Origin: an uncultured Sphingomonadaceae bacterium
GTDB taxonomy: Bacteria; Pseudomonadota; Alphaproteobacteria; Sphingomonadales; Sphingomonadaceae
DNA length: 64,000 bases
Direction: 5' to 3'
Assembly: GCA_947489315.1 (NCBI GenBank)
Contig: CANLCX010000004.1
Span: 248,001 to 312,000, forward strand
Part shown: piece after piece, positions 23,960 to 33,306 of the stretch
Layout: each line of letters begins with the position of its first letter
Position numbering within the stretch: position 1 is the first letter of the stretch
Notes under the pieces: generated by a model
Told to the model about the DNA's origin: nothing
What the model saw: the letters and a program-made list of their open reading frames with translations, nothing else
Databases searched by the model: none
Program-made: the position numbers and the translations under genes

Positions 23960-25552
23960 ATGACGGAAAATATTACGATCAAACGCGCCTTGCTGTCCGT
24001 GTCCGACAAAAGCGGCCTCGCTGATTTAGGCAAAGAGCTGGCGTCTATGGGCGTGGCTTTGATCTCGACTGGCGGCACAGCCAAGGCATTGCGCGATGCG
24101 GGCCTCGAAGTCGCCGATATTTCCGATGTCACCAACTTCCCTGAAATGATGGATGGCCGCGTAAAAACGCTTCATCCCAAAGTCCACGGCGGCCTGCTCG
24201 CGCGACGCGATGATGCCGGCCATGTCGCGTCGATGGAAGAACATGATATTGCCGGGATCGATCTGGTGATCGTTAATCTCTACCCGTTTGCCCAGACGGT
24301 TGCCAAAGGCGCCGCGCGCGACGAGATTATCGAGAATATCGATATTGGCGGGCCGAGCATGGTGCGCAGTGCTGCGAAGAACCATGATTTCGTAACCATC
24401 GTCACCGATCCTTCGGACTACGACACATTGCTAGCGGAACTGAAAGAAAGCGGCGGTGCAACCAGCATCGATTTCCGTAAGAAAATGGCGGCCAAAGCCT
24501 TTGCCGCCACCGCCAGCTATGACGGCATGATTGCCCAATGGTTCGGCTTTGCCGATCAACAGCAGATGTTCCCGCCGACCTTACCGCTGACGATGAGCCA
24601 GCCAACGGAATTGCGCTATGGCGAAAACCCGCACCAGATGGCGGCGCTTTATCTGCCCGATGGTCCGTCGACCAAAGGCATTGCGCAGGCCGAACAATTG
24701 CAAGGCAAGGCGCTCAGCTATAATAATTATAATGATGCCGATGCGGCGCTGGAACTGGTCAGCGAGTTTCGTGATGGCCCGCCGACAGTAGTGATTGTCA
24801 AACATGCCAATCCCTGCGGTGTCGCCAGCGGTGAAAGCATCTTGGAAGCCTATCAAGCGGCCTTGGCCTGTGACAGTGTTTCGGCCTTTGGCGGAATTAT
24901 CGCGGCAAACCGCCCCTTGGACGGCGCAGCGGCGGAAGCGATGACCGGCATCTTTACCGAAGTCGTCTGCGCGCCCGATGCGGATGCCGATGCACGTGCG
25001 ATTTTTGCGAAGAAGAAGAATTTGCGGTTGTTGCTAACCAGCGACCTGCCCGATCCAGCCCGACCCGGCATGGGCGTGAAGTCGATTGCCGGCGGCTATC
25101 TGCTGCAATCGCGCGATAATGGCCAGATCGGCGAGGATGATTTGAAATGCGTCACCAAACGCGAACCAAGCGCAGAGGAAATGGCCGATTGCCTGTTCGC
25201 CTGGACGGTCGCGAAGCATGTGAAGTCCAATGCGATTGTCTATGCCAAGGGCGGTTCGACCGCTGGCGTGGGTGCGGGACAAATGAACCGGCTCGAATCC
25301 GCGCGGATAGCTGCATGGAAAGCCAAGGATGCCGCGGAGAAAGCGGGCTGGAGCGAAGCGCGGACAATTGGGTCAGCGGTGGCTTCTGATGCCTTCTTCC
25401 CGTTTGCCGATGGCTTGATGGCGGCGGTTGAAGCGGGTGCGACCGCGGTGATTCAGCCGGGCGGGTCGATCCGCGATGATGAGGTTATTGCCGCGGCGGA
25501 TGAAGCGGGGCTGGCGATGTTGTTCACCGGGATGCGCCATTTCCGGCATTGA
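23960..25552 (+). CDS. purH: bifunctional AICAR formyltransferase/IMP cyclohydrolase
   Basis: The 530-residue protein has the IMP cyclohydrolase (MGS-like) domain first (about 1-150: [54 protein letters not shown]). The AICAR transformylase domain follows ([50 protein letters not shown]). It carries out the last two steps of purine synthesis. It is 9 bp downstream of the heparinase gene and probably co-transcribed. An inverted repeat at 25578-25608 follows its stop. Confidence 0.97.
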   Translation: MTENITIKRALLSVSDKSGLADLGKELASMGVALISTGGTAKALRDAGLEVADISDVTNFPEMMDGRVKTLHPKVHGGLLARRDDAGHVASMEEHDIAGIDLVIVNLYPFAQTVAKGAARDEIIENIDIGGPSMVRSAAKNHDFVTIVTDPSDYDTLLAELKESGGATSIDFRKKMAAKAFAATASYDGMIAQWFGFADQQQMFPPTLPLTMSQPTELRYGENPHQMAALYLPDGPSTKGIAQAEQLQGKALSYNNYNDADAALELVSEFRDGPPTVVIVKHANPCGVASGESILEAYQAALACDSVSAFGGIIAANRPLDGAAAEAMTGIFTEVVCAPDADADARAIFAKKKNLRLLLTSDLPDPARPGMGVKSIAGGYLLQSRDNGQIGEDDLKCVTKREPSAEEMADCLFAWTVAKHVKSNAIVYAKGGSTAGVGAGQMNRLESARIAAWKAKDAAEKAGWSEARTIGSAVASDAFFPFADGLMAAVEAGATAVIQPGGSIRDDEVIAAADEAGLAMLFTGMRHFRH

Positions 25553-25577
25553 TTGGGACGGGTTTTATGTATGATTG

Positions 25578-25608
25578 AATGTCCGCCATGGGCGGAAAGG
25601 CGGACATT
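25578..25608. repeat. inverted repeat downstream of purH
   Basis: The 10-bp perfect arms AATGTCCGCC and GGCGGACATT enclose an 11-nt loop, ATGGGCGGAAA, that can pair partly with the arms. It may end purH transcription, although no T-tract follows. AATGTCCGC-type palindromes recur in sphingomonad genomes, so it may equally be a dispersed REP-like repeat. Confidence 0.55.
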
Positions 25609-25646
25609 GACTTGTAAACTATCCAACTTCATTTATTTGGAAACGA

Positions 25647-26108
25647 ATGAGGCTATCAAATCATAATGGCGATTTTTTTGGAATCGAGATTAGCGGATAC
25701 CAATTTCCTGCCATCGTTGATGACCAATGGGATTCTAATTGGTTGATCATAAAAGGACAGGTTTCTCTCAACGGACGCAGTTGGAAATTCCAAGACCCTT
25801 GCCTGCTTACATGGGAGGTTCGTAGATTGGCTGAATGGTTGAGATTGAGAGCAACTGGCGAAACGACTAAAACCAATTTAGGTTTCGTTGAACCTAACCT
25901 TGAGATCGATTGTCCATCACATCAGGCAGTTCGGATATTTTTCGAACTGGAGGCAAGACCTGAATGGGCTCCTTGCGACGGTGCTGGCATGATGGACCTG
26001 TTTTTCGAAATGACAAATGATGCCAAACAACTCAATGTAGCGTCTGAAAATTTAGTCGCGCAACTTGCTAAGTTTCCAATCCGAGGCGAACCTATCGAAA
26101 CTTACTAA
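25647..26108 (+). CDS. hypothetical protein, possibly WapI-type immunity family
   Basis: The 153-residue protein has no signal peptide or membrane helix. The segment IEISGYQFPAIVDDQWDSNW, then LIIKGQVSLNGRSWKFQDPC, reminds me of WapI-type immunity proteins, which protect against contact-dependent toxins. This is recognition from memory and needs a profile search. No toxin gene (Rhs, WapA, CdiA) is adjacent, so it would be an orphan. The gene looks more AT-rich than purH and ileS. It lies between a palindromic repeat and the convergent DUF3035 gene. Confidence 0.5.
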   Translation: MRLSNHNGDFFGIEISGYQFPAIVDDQWDSNWLIIKGQVSLNGRSWKFQDPCLLTWEVRRLAEWLRLRATGETTKTNLGFVEPNLEIDCPSHQAVRIFFELEARPEWAPCDGAGMMDLFFEMTNDAKQLNVASENLVAQLAKFPIRGEPIETY

Positions 26109-26184
26109 TGTCCGCTTTCGGGATAAAGCCGTCACTTTTGGTACTACTAAACAAGAGCGATAAATATCTTGTGCTATCTTCGGA

Positions 26185-26592
26185 CTACTCTGGCGTAGCA
26201 GCTTGTGCGCTCTGCCCATCACCTTCGGGTGCGGCGATGATATCGCGGGTTACGCTGCCTTTATCGACCGTAAACGTACCGGCGTCACCAACGGAAGAAC
26301 GAATGCCAGCATCAGAACTGCCAGCCTGACCGACAATTGAGGATTCGGTGATGCTGCGCGCCTGTGATCCGCCAAACATGGCTTCCAAAGTCTGTTGCTG
26401 GATACCGCCATCTTGTGGACGCGGCTGGCCGGGCTGGGGAGGGGTTAGAGCAAAATCGGGTGGAATCACCAAGGGCGCCTGACGCGACACCGCAAATTCG
26501 TCGGGACGGTCACGGTCAAGCAGGCCGCTTGATCCGCATGCGGACAGTCCAACCAATGAAACCAGGCTGATACCGATGATTGATTTACGCAT
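26185..26592 (-). CDS. DUF3035-type lipoprotein
   Basis: The 135-residue protein has a lipoprotein signal with lipobox SLVGLSAC (Cys about residue 19). It is followed by DRPDEFAVSRQAPLVIPPDF, the signature of the alphaproteobacterial DUF3035 family, and then a disordered Gln/Ser/Pro-rich tail. The ATG at 26590-26592 (MRKSIIGISL) is the likely start; a start five codons earlier is open. It lies downstream of ileS-lspA, as usual in this class. It is probably an envelope or outer-membrane assembly accessory protein; the molecular function is unknown. Confidence 0.8.
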   Translation of the reverse strand: MRKSIIGISLVSLVGLSACGSSGLLDRDRPDEFAVSRQAPLVIPPDFALTPPQPGQPRPQDGGIQQQTLEAMFGGSQARSITESSIVGQAGSSDAGIRSSVGDAGTFTVDKGSVTRDIIAAPEGDGQSAQAATPE

Positions 26593-26697
26593 ATTCACTT
26601 CCCTCAAATTTCTTAAGCCTTAAAACCCCATTGCCCTGCAAGTGTTAGAGCCTTTGACGGGCTCTTTGCCATGGGTCAACTGTCGCCAAGCTGAATA

Positions 26698-27198
26698 TTA
26701 TTCTTCGTCCGGCTTCTCGCGTATTAACAGCGCGCGTGCAAGTAAGATTACGACACCGATCGAGATTGCCGCATCGGCCACGTTGAAAATCAAGAACGGG
26801 CGGAAACCACCGATATGTAAATCTGCAAAATCAGCGACATAGCCGAGCCGCGCCCGGTCCAATATATTGCCCATCGCGCCGCCAAGAACGAACGACAGCG
26901 CGATAATATCCCATTTGGCTTTTTCCCGCCACATCCAGATCAGCACCGCAACGCCGATCAGGCCGGTGAGCGCGACCAGCGCCCAGCGTTGAAAATCGGT
27001 CGATGCGGTCAGAAAGCCCATGGATACGCCATAATTTTCCGCCCAGGTCAGGTTGAAAAATGGCAGCAACTCGATCTGGCCTTTGGCTTTCAGGTCGAGC
27101 GGATGCATCACCATATATTTGGTGAACTGGTCAGCGATGAAGATGAGGAAGGCGACGACAAGCCCGGTGATCCGGTATTTCGATGCTGCTTCGGTCAT
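26698..27198 (-). CDS. lspA: lipoprotein signal peptidase II
   Basis: The 166-residue protein has four transmembrane helices and the aspartyl protease motifs of LspA: DQFTKYMV (about 22-29), FFNLTWAENYGVSMGFL (about 47-63), GGAMGNILDRARLGYVADF (about 112-130, first catalytic Asp) and FNVADAAISIGV (second Asp). It cleaves prolipoproteins in the inner membrane. It overlaps the end of ileS by 4 nt (ATGA), as an operon partner. Confidence 0.96.
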   Translation of the reverse strand: MTEAASKYRITGLVVAFLIFIADQFTKYMVMHPLDLKAKGQIELLPFFNLTWAENYGVSMGFLTASTDFQRWALVALTGLIGVAVLIWMWREKAKWDIIALSFVLGGAMGNILDRARLGYVADFADLHIGGFRPFLIFNVADAAISIGVVILLARALLIREKPDEE

Positions 27199-30107
27199 AC
27201 GTTCAAAACCCCGTCACAGCGACCACAAAGCGCGCCGTCTTCCGAAACGTCGGGAAGCAAGCGCCAGCAGCGGCCGCATTTGCTATGCTCGGTTTTGGTC
27301 ACGGTAATCTCGGTCCCGTCCTTTACATCAGCAACGATGCACAATTCCGCAAATTCGCTGACGTCCATGGGAAGATCGGTCATCGGATAAGTGACTTCTG
27401 CTTCCAGACTGGAGCGGATTGTCTTTTCTCGGCGCAGGGGTTCAATCGCCTCGGTGACGTTGATCCGTGCGGTGCGGATATTTTCCCATTTTCCGGCGAG
27501 CGCATCGTCGGTCCATGTGCCGTCAACTTCTGGCCATTCCTTCAAGTGGATCGAGTCATTCTCATCCGGGAAACGGCTCTGCCAGATTTCCTCGGCGGTA
27601 AAGACCAGCACCGGCGCGATATAACGGGTCAGCGCGTGGAATAATATGTCCATCACCGTCCGATAGGCCATGCGTTTGGGATCATCCGGCGCGTCGCAAT
27701 AGAGACAATCTTTACGGATATCGAAGAAGAAGGCGCTGAGATCATCCTGCGCAAAGGCGGTCAATTCGCGCATATAGGGCCCGAAGGCGAAGTCATTCAC
27801 ATGCTGTTTGAGCTTGGCGTCAACTTCGGCCAAACGGTGTAGCACATAGCGTTCCAGCTCCGGCATATCGGCGACAGCCACCCGCTCGCTATCCTGAAAA
27901 TCATTCAAGCCACCGATCATGTAGCGGAAGGTGTTGCGCAATTTCCGATAGCTGTCGGTGACACCCTTGATAATTTCGTCGCCGATGCGGTGATCTTCGG
28001 TGAAATCAACGCTCGCGGCCCACAGGCGCAGGATATCGGCGCCATTGACGTTGATAATCTTTTGCGGGTCGAGCGTATTGCCCAGCGACTTCGACATTTT
28101 CTTGCCGTTTTTGTCGAGCGTCATGCCGTGGGTTAGCACGGCTTTATAAGGCGCGTGGCCGCGTGTGCCGCAGCTTTCGAGCAAGCTCGACTGGAACCAG
28201 CCGCGATGTTGATCGCTGCCTTCCAGATAGAGGTCGGCTGGCGTCTGATGATCGGGCCATTTGCCGCTTTCCAGCACAAAGCTATGGGTACAGCCGCTGT
28301 CAAACCAGACGTCGAGAATGTCGGTAATCACTTCATAATCGTCGAGGCTATATTTATTGCCCAAAAATTCTTGATGATCGGCGTTGAACCATGCATCCGC
28401 ACCGCCGGTTTTGAAGGCGGCGATGATGCGTTCGTTGACCGCGGGATCGTTGAGATAGTCGCCGGTCTTGCGATCAACATAAAGCGCAATCGGCACGCCC
28501 CAGGCGCGCTGGCGGCTGAGCACCCAGTCGGGGCGGCCTTCGACCATGGATTCCAGACGGCGTCTGCCGCGTTCCGGTACGAAGCGCACTTTGTTGCGGA
28601 TTTCGTCCAGCGCGACTTCACGCAGGGTGCCGTTGATACCCTCGGCATGGCCAATATCAAGCCCCTCCTCTTCAGGGGAGGGGTTGGGGTGGGGGAGTGT
28701 GGCACCATCATTCGGATATGCCCCACCCCCGGCCCCTCCCCTGAAGGGGAGGGGTGAATCCATCGGCACAAACCATTGCGGGGTGCAGCGATAGATGATC
28801 TTCGCTTTCGAGCGCCAGCTATGCGGATAGCTATGCTGGAAATCATCGCTGGCTGAAAGCAAGCCGCCGGCTTCCCGTAAATCTTCGCAAATCGGGCCGG
28901 TGCTGCTGACAAATTTCTTGTTAATCACCCCGCCGGCGCGTTCATCGCCGCGTGGCAGCCAGTCCCAATCTTCGCGATAGACGCCGTCCGCATCGACCGC
29001 GAATACCGGGTTGATACCATTGGCCTTGCACAGCAGGAAATCATCCTCGCCATGGTCAGGGGACATATGGACGAGGCCGGTGCCTGCTTCGGTCGTGACG
29101 AAGTGGGAGCCGTCGAGAAATGGCCGCGGTTTGGTGTAAAATTCGCTGTCCGGGAATTTGTTGGCCATCGGGTGTTTGGCGATCGCACCGGCGAGTTGGG
29201 AGCCTTTGCCTTCCCAGTAAATTTCGTTCATCTCTGGAGTTGCGAACCGACCGTGCAGTTCACCAGACTCAACCAATTGCTTGGCAACCAAATATTTTGG
29301 TCCATCGTGCTCGCCTAACAAGACATACTCAACATCCGCCCCATAGGCGAGCGCCTGATTGACCGGAATGGTCCAAGGCGTCGTCGTCCAGATCACCGCA
29401 TGCGCGCCAACTAGTTCCGGCGCATTTGGCGCTTCGACAATCTCAAACGCCACATCAATCTGGGTCGATGTAATATCTTCATATTCCACCTCAGCCTCGG
29501 CCAAGGCAGTTTTCTCGACCGGCGACCACATCACCGGTTTCGCACCGCGATAAAGCTGTCCCGCTTCCGCAAATTTCAGCAGCTCTGTGACAATCGCCGC
29601 TTCGGCGTCATAATCCATCGTCAGATAGGGCTTGTCCCACTGCGCCAAAATGCCGAGGCGTTTAAATTCCTCGCGCTGCACATTGACCCAATTGTCCGCA
29701 TAAGTGCGGCATTCGGCGCGGAACTCGCTGGCCGGGACTTCGTCCTTGTTGCGCTTTTTCTTGCGATACTGTTCCTCAATCTTCCATTCGATCGGAAGAC
29801 CGTGACAATCCCACCCGGGAACGAACGGCGCGTCCTTGCCGAGCATATTCTGTGACCGAACGACAAGGTCCTTGAGCGTCTTGTTCAGGCTATGCCCGAT
29901 ATGGATATTGCCATTGGCATAAGGCGGGCCATCATGAAAAATGAACTTTTCCCGTCCCTCACGCGCTTTACGCAGCTTTTCATAAAGCTCGATATTCTGC
30001 CAGCGCTCCAAAATGGCCGGTTCCTTATTCGCAAGGCCGGCTTTCATCGGGAAATCGGTTTTCGGCAGGAAAACCGTATCTTTATAATCTGGTGCATTGT
30101 CAGTCAT
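27195..30107 (-). CDS. ileS: isoleucyl-tRNA synthetase (with palindromic-repeat-derived insertion)
   Basis: The 970-residue class I synthetase has HIGHSLN (HIGH motif, about 71-77), the editing domain, KMSKSLGN and a C-terminal zinc-binding CGRCWRLLPDVSEDGALCGRC. It is about 30 residues longer than E. coli IleRS. The extra length is at residues about 451-482. There a proline/glycine/glutamate-rich stretch (DSPLPFRGGAGGG to HPNPSPEEEG) interrupts TPQWFVPMD from GINGTLREVALDEI. The stretch is encoded by a GC-rich inverted repeat, 28660-28758. The frame is kept and the catalytic motifs are intact, so the enzyme should be active. It forms an operon with lspA and the DUF3035 gene. Confidence 0.96.
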   Translation of the reverse strand: MTDNAPDYKDTVFLPKTDFPMKAGLANKEPAILERWQNIELYEKLRKAREGREKFIFHDGPPYANGNIHIGHSLNKTLKDLVVRSQNMLGKDAPFVPGWDCHGLPIEWKIEEQYRKKKRNKDEVPASEFRAECRTYADNWVNVQREEFKRLGILAQWDKPYLTMDYDAEAAIVTELLKFAEAGQLYRGAKPVMWSPVEKTALAEAEVEYEDITSTQIDVAFEIVEAPNAPELVGAHAVIWTTTPWTIPVNQALAYGADVEYVLLGEHDGPKYLVAKQLVESGELHGRFATPEMNEIYWEGKGSQLAGAIAKHPMANKFPDSEFYTKPRPFLDGSHFVTTEAGTGLVHMSPDHGEDDFLLCKANGINPVFAVDADGVYREDWDWLPRGDERAGGVINKKFVSSTGPICEDLREAGGLLSASDDFQHSYPHSWRSKAKIIYRCTPQWFVPMDSPLPFRGGAGGGAYPNDGATLPHPNPSPEEEGLDIGHAEGINGTLREVALDEIRNKVRFVPERGRRRLESMVEGRPDWVLSRQRAWGVPIALYVDRKTGDYLNDPAVNERIIAAFKTGGADAWFNADHQEFLGNKYSLDDYEVITDILDVWFDSGCTHSFVLESGKWPDHQTPADLYLEGSDQHRGWFQSSLLESCGTRGHAPYKAVLTHGMTLDKNGKKMSKSLGNTLDPQKIINVNGADILRLWAASVDFTEDHRIGDEIIKGVTDSYRKLRNTFRYMIGGLNDFQDSERVAVADMPELERYVLHRLAEVDAKLKQHVNDFAFGPYMRELTAFAQDDLSAFFFDIRKDCLYCDAPDDPKRMAYRTVMDILFHALTRYIAPVLVFTAEEIWQSRFPDENDSIHLKEWPEVDGTWTDDALAGKWENIRTARINVTEAIEPLRREKTIRSSLEAEVTYPMTDLPMDVSEFAELCIVADVKDGTEITVTKTEHSKCGRCWRLLPDVSEDGALCGRCDGVLNV
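28660..28758. repeat. palindromic repeat inserted in frame inside ileS
   Basis: The arms CCCTCCTCTTCAGGGGAGGG (from 28663) and CCCCTCCCCTGAAGGGGAGG (from 28734) are each self-complementary hairpins, and are imperfect inverted copies of each other. Runs of G (GGTTGGGGTGGGGG) and C (CCCCACCCCCGG) pair further inwards. The element is about 96-99 bp, a multiple of three. It is the typical structure of an intergenic REP/BIME-like element, here inside a coding region. Confidence 0.8.
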
Positions 30108-30180
30108 GATTGGCGGGGATTAGGCGAGGCAGAGCCGCTGCGCAAGCGGGATTTAAAGCGCATGTCTGTGTACATATCAG

Positions 30181-31164
30181 CTAGCGAATAAGGGCTGGCC
30201 CCACCTTGCTAATATCCTCCACCATCACATAGCCATTATAGCTGGCTGGAATGTCCGACAGCTGATCGCCATAGGTCAGACCGCGGGTGGATTCGCGGTC
30301 GTTCATCGGGCCGATAATCAGGGTGCGGGCACCGACGGCTTCCATGCGGGCCGTGGTGCGATTGGGCCATCCGGCAAAGGCCCATTGATAGTCGAGCGGC
30401 ACCACCAATGTGCCGTTTTTGCAGCTATCGGGCGTGATGCCGAGCCAGCCCATCCATGCATAATCCTTGGTACAGGCTTTGACGCTGGGTTTCGACCAGG
30501 CCCAAATCCCGGGGATCAGTTCTTTCATGCGCTGCACCGGCGCTTCCGCTCCGTAAAATCCGTCGCCTTCTTTCAGCGGATCGCGGCCCGCGGCCTTGAG
30601 GATCGCGTAAAGTTGATCGGCCTCGTCCGGGTTTTTGCTTTTGAAATTGAACAGAAAGGGTTTGAATGTTTCTGACCCCAGTGCCTCTTCGACGGTAGGA
30701 ATTTTGCCCACCCCCTTGCCACGCAAGGGGAATGTTTTGCCGCCATCGGAGGAATAGCCATAGCCTACGTCCAATGCTTGCAATTCGGCCAGCGTCAGGT
30801 CCCGCGTATTACCCTTGCCCTCGGTGCGACAATCGACGGTCCAGTCGTGAAACAGCACCATCTTTCCGTCTTTGGTTGGCGCGACATCCACTTCAACCAT
30901 ATCCGCCTGCATGCCAACGGCTGCGCGAATCGAGTGAATCGTATTCTCGAAAATCTCCAGCTCTTCTTGGCCCGGCAGCATGCGAATCGCGGTGCAATCA
31001 TCCCGTCCAAGGTCGGTTGGATCATAGATATGGTGGACCCCGCGATGGGCGATCATTTTTAAGCGGCCATCGGGATCGGGCGCCCATCGGGAGCTGTTGA
31101 GCAACAGGATGATGAGGAAAAGCATCCAAAGTCCACCCAGACTCCATAACAGCTTTTTCTTCAT
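30181..31164 (-). CDS. glycerophosphodiester phosphodiesterase family protein, membrane-anchored
   Basis: The 327-residue protein has an N-terminal membrane anchor (LLWSLGGLWMLFLIILLL, about 4-21) and a GDPD TIM-barrel. MIAHRGVH (about 38-45), ENTIHSI (about 74-80), MVEVDVAPTKDGKMVLFHDWTVD (about 94-116) supply the metal-binding and catalytic His, Glu and Asp. It hydrolyses glycerophosphodiesters or related phosphodiesters, probably on the periplasmic face. Its start overlaps the ribF stop by 4 nt. Confidence 0.88.
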   Translation of the reverse strand: MKKKLLWSLGGLWMLFLIILLLNSSRWAPDPDGRLKMIAHRGVHHIYDPTDLGRDDCTAIRMLPGQEELEIFENTIHSIRAAVGMQADMVEVDVAPTKDGKMVLFHDWTVDCRTEGKGNTRDLTLAELQALDVGYGYSSDGGKTFPLRGKGVGKIPTVEEALGSETFKPFLFNFKSKNPDEADQLYAILKAAGRDPLKEGDGFYGAEAPVQRMKELIPGIWAWSKPSVKACTKDYAWMGWLGITPDSCKNGTLVVPLDYQWAFAGWPNRTTARMEAVGARTLIIGPMNDRESTRGLTYGDQLSDIPASYNGYVMVEDISKVGPALIR

Positions 31165-32081
31165 GCAAGCAGGGCCCGGGCCTTGTCGCAGTCTTTCGCC
31201 ATCTGCACCATGAGACCGTCGAGATCGTCAAATTTCGCTTCGCCGCGCAGGAAATGGTGCAGCTCGACCTCAATCACTTGCCCGTAAAGATCTTCGGCAA
31301 AATCAAAGAAATAGGGTTCGAGCAATTCTTTGGGCGGATCAAAGGTCGGGCGAATACCAAGATTCGCGGCTCCATTGACGACGCGTCCATCCGGTAAGCG
31401 GCCTTTGACGGCGTAAATGCCATATTTGGGACGCAGATAATGGTCGATATCGACGTTGGCGGTGGGATAGCCGAGCTTGCGCCCATTTTTGTCACCATGG
31501 ATGACCACGCCTTCTATGGCAAAGGGGCGGGTCAGCAACGCGGTAGCGGTTTCACAGTCGCCAGCTTTCAGGGCGTCGCGGATGCGGCTGGAAGAGATAA
31601 CCTCTGTTCCATCGTTGACCGGACCAACCGCCTTCGTGGAGAGACCCAGCGGCGCGCCAAACTGTTTCATCACGTCTACGTTGCCAGCGCGGCCTTTGCC
31701 GAAGGTGAAGTCTTCACCCGTCACAATGCCAGCTGCACCAAAGCGCTCGACGAGCAGTTTTTCAACAAAATCTTCCGCCGTGGTGCCGGCGAGTTCCGCG
31801 CCAAATTCAAAGACCAACATGGCATCAGCGCCAGCAGCCGTGAACAAGCGCTCACGCTGGTCAAGACTGGTCAGACGAAAGGGCGGAGCATCGGGCTGAA
31901 AATGACGCACGGGATGGGGATCAAAGGTTGCGATAATCGCGGGTCGACCCTCGGCCTTGGCCCAGTCGATCGCCGTCTGCGCCACAACCTGGTGACCTTT
32001 GTGAAAGCCATCAAAATTACCCAGCGCAATAATCGCACCGCGTAGCTCTTCCGCTATCCTGTTTTGCCCGCTTAACCGCAT
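31161..32081 (-). CDS. ribF: bifunctional riboflavin kinase/FAD synthetase
   Basis: The 306-residue protein has an N-terminal FAD synthetase nucleotidyltransferase domain (ALGNFDGFHKGHQVV, about 18-32; TFDPHPVRHF; VTGEDFTFGKGRAGN). A C-terminal flavokinase domain follows (VIHGDKNGRKLGYPTANVDID, GAANLGIRPTF, EVELHHFLRGEAKFDDLDGLMVQM). It makes FMN and FAD from riboflavin. The reading frame extends 13 codons upstream into the dipeptidase gene; the ATG at 32079-32081 (MRLSGQNRI) fits the family and leaves a 10-bp gap. Confidence 0.95.
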   Translation of the reverse strand: MRLSGQNRIAEELRGAIIALGNFDGFHKGHQVVAQTAIDWAKAEGRPAIIATFDPHPVRHFQPDAPPFRLTSLDQRERLFTAAGADAMLVFEFGAELAGTTAEDFVEKLLVERFGAAGIVTGEDFTFGKGRAGNVDVMKQFGAPLGLSTKAVGPVNDGTEVISSSRIRDALKAGDCETATALLTRPFAIEGVVIHGDKNGRKLGYPTANVDIDHYLRPKYGIYAVKGRLPDGRVVNGAANLGIRPTFDPPKELLEPYFFDFAEDLYGQVIEVELHHFLRGEAKFDDLDGLMVQMAKDCDKARALLA

Positions 32082-32091
32082 GATATTTCGG

Positions 32092-33306
32092 CTATTGGCC
32101 AGTTTCACTGGTTTGTTCAACCGCTTGTTTTGGTAAATCTTTGAGCGGGATGAGGCCTTGCTTCAAAACCCGCAGCGCATTGCCGCCCATCACGGCACGA
32201 ATTTCTGCTTCTGTAAAACCGGCCTCCATTAAAGCCTGAGTGATATGGACAATACCGCTCGTGTCGAAGCGGGTGGTTGTCGCGCCGTCAAAATCACTGC
32301 CCAATGCGGCATATTCTATGCTCACAAGATCGCGAACATGTTTGACTGCCTTGGCCACAGTTTTGGGATCCGTGTCACACATCGCGCCGTCCCAATAGCC
32401 GAGACCAATGACACCACCGGTTGCTGCCACGCCCTTTATTTCTTGGTCGGTGAGGTTGCGGTTAACATCGCAAACGGCCTGCACGCCGCCATGGCTGGAG
32501 ACCACCGGACGTCGAGCCATTTTCAGGATATCTGCCACTGTCTCGTGGCTCGAATGGGCAATATCAACGATCATGCCTTTATCTTCCATGTCGCGGACAA
32601 TCTGTCGCCCAAAATCGGTAAGCGCGCCTTTTTCTTCGCCATGCATGGATCCGGCCAGTTCATTGTCGAAAAAATGGACCAGTCCCGCCATGCGCATGCC
32701 AGCATCATATAATTTGTCGAGATTTTCGCGTTTTCCTTCGAGTGTTTGAAGCCCTTCGGCGGAAAACATCACCCCAATCATTTTTTCGGTTTTGGAGCGG
32801 GCCAATACCAGGCCATCAACATGAGACGGTGTGCTGATCGCAACCATCGCTCCGTCGGATGCAGTAACCGCGCGGTCCAATTTGGTGGCGTGCCACAATT
32901 GCCGCTCCAGCAATGAATTCCACGTCCGGATTGGCTGCAACTGTGCGACGGCGAGCATAGTAATATTGTCTGTTTCCGCGCTGTTGCTATCGTAATTCTG
33001 CCCCTTGGGGGTTTTGGTAACGCTGGAAAATATCTGCAACCCGACATTGCCGTGCTGCATGCGTTTCAGGTCAACATGACCATAGTCGACGCTGTCGGTA
33101 ATTTTGCGCTTCCATAGCAATGTATCGCTGTGGAGATCGACGATCATCAAACTGTCATGCAGCTTTTGCGCTTCTGCCGTGATTTCAGGCAGCGGCTCGC
33201 CGTCGATCATATTGGTCTGTTTTTCAAACAGGCTGGGTGCAAAAATAAAAAACCCAATGGCCAAGACAGTCATAAATGTCAGGATGGCCACCAAAATTTT
33301 CTTCAT
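32092..33306 (-). CDS. membrane dipeptidase, peptidase family M19
   Basis: The 404-residue protein has an N-terminal signal or anchor (ILVAILTFMTVLAIGFFIFA, about 4-23). Zinc ligands of the M19 renal-dipeptidase family are visible: DLHSDTLL (His and Asp, about 57-64), FSAEGLQTLE (Glu near 181), VDIAHSSHETV (His near 246) and PVVSSHGG (His near 267). It hydrolyses dipeptides, including D-amino-acid-containing ones in some bacteria. It overlaps the folA stop by 4 nt (ATGA). Confidence 0.9.
   Translation of the reverse strand: MKKILVAILTFMTVLAIGFFIFAPSLFEKQTNMIDGEPLPEITAEAQKLHDSLMIVDLHSDTLLWKRKITDSVDYGHVDLKRMQHGNVGLQIFSSVTKTPKGQNYDSNSAETDNITMLAVAQLQPIRTWNSLLERQLWHATKLDRAVTASDGAMVAISTPSHVDGLVLARSKTEKMIGVMFSAEGLQTLEGKRENLDKLYDAGMRMAGLVHFFDNELAGSMHGEEKGALTDFGRQIVRDMEDKGMIVDIAHSSHETVADILKMARRPVVSSHGGVQAVCDVNRNLTDQEIKGVAATGGVIGLGYWDGAMCDTDPKTVAKAVKHVRDLVSIEYAALGSDFDGATTTRFDTSGIVHITQALMEAGFTEAEIRAVMGGNALRVLKQGLIPLKDLPKQAVEQTSETGQ

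Noticed and set aside
26108..26329. Plus-strand open frame after the possible immunity gene
   Set aside because: It is antisense to the DUF3035 lipoprotein gene, which has a clear lipobox and family motif.
28155..28757. Long plus-strand open frame of 200 codons over the ileS gene
   Set aside because: It is antisense to ileS catalytic and editing domains, which have clear motifs; its protein shows no family features.
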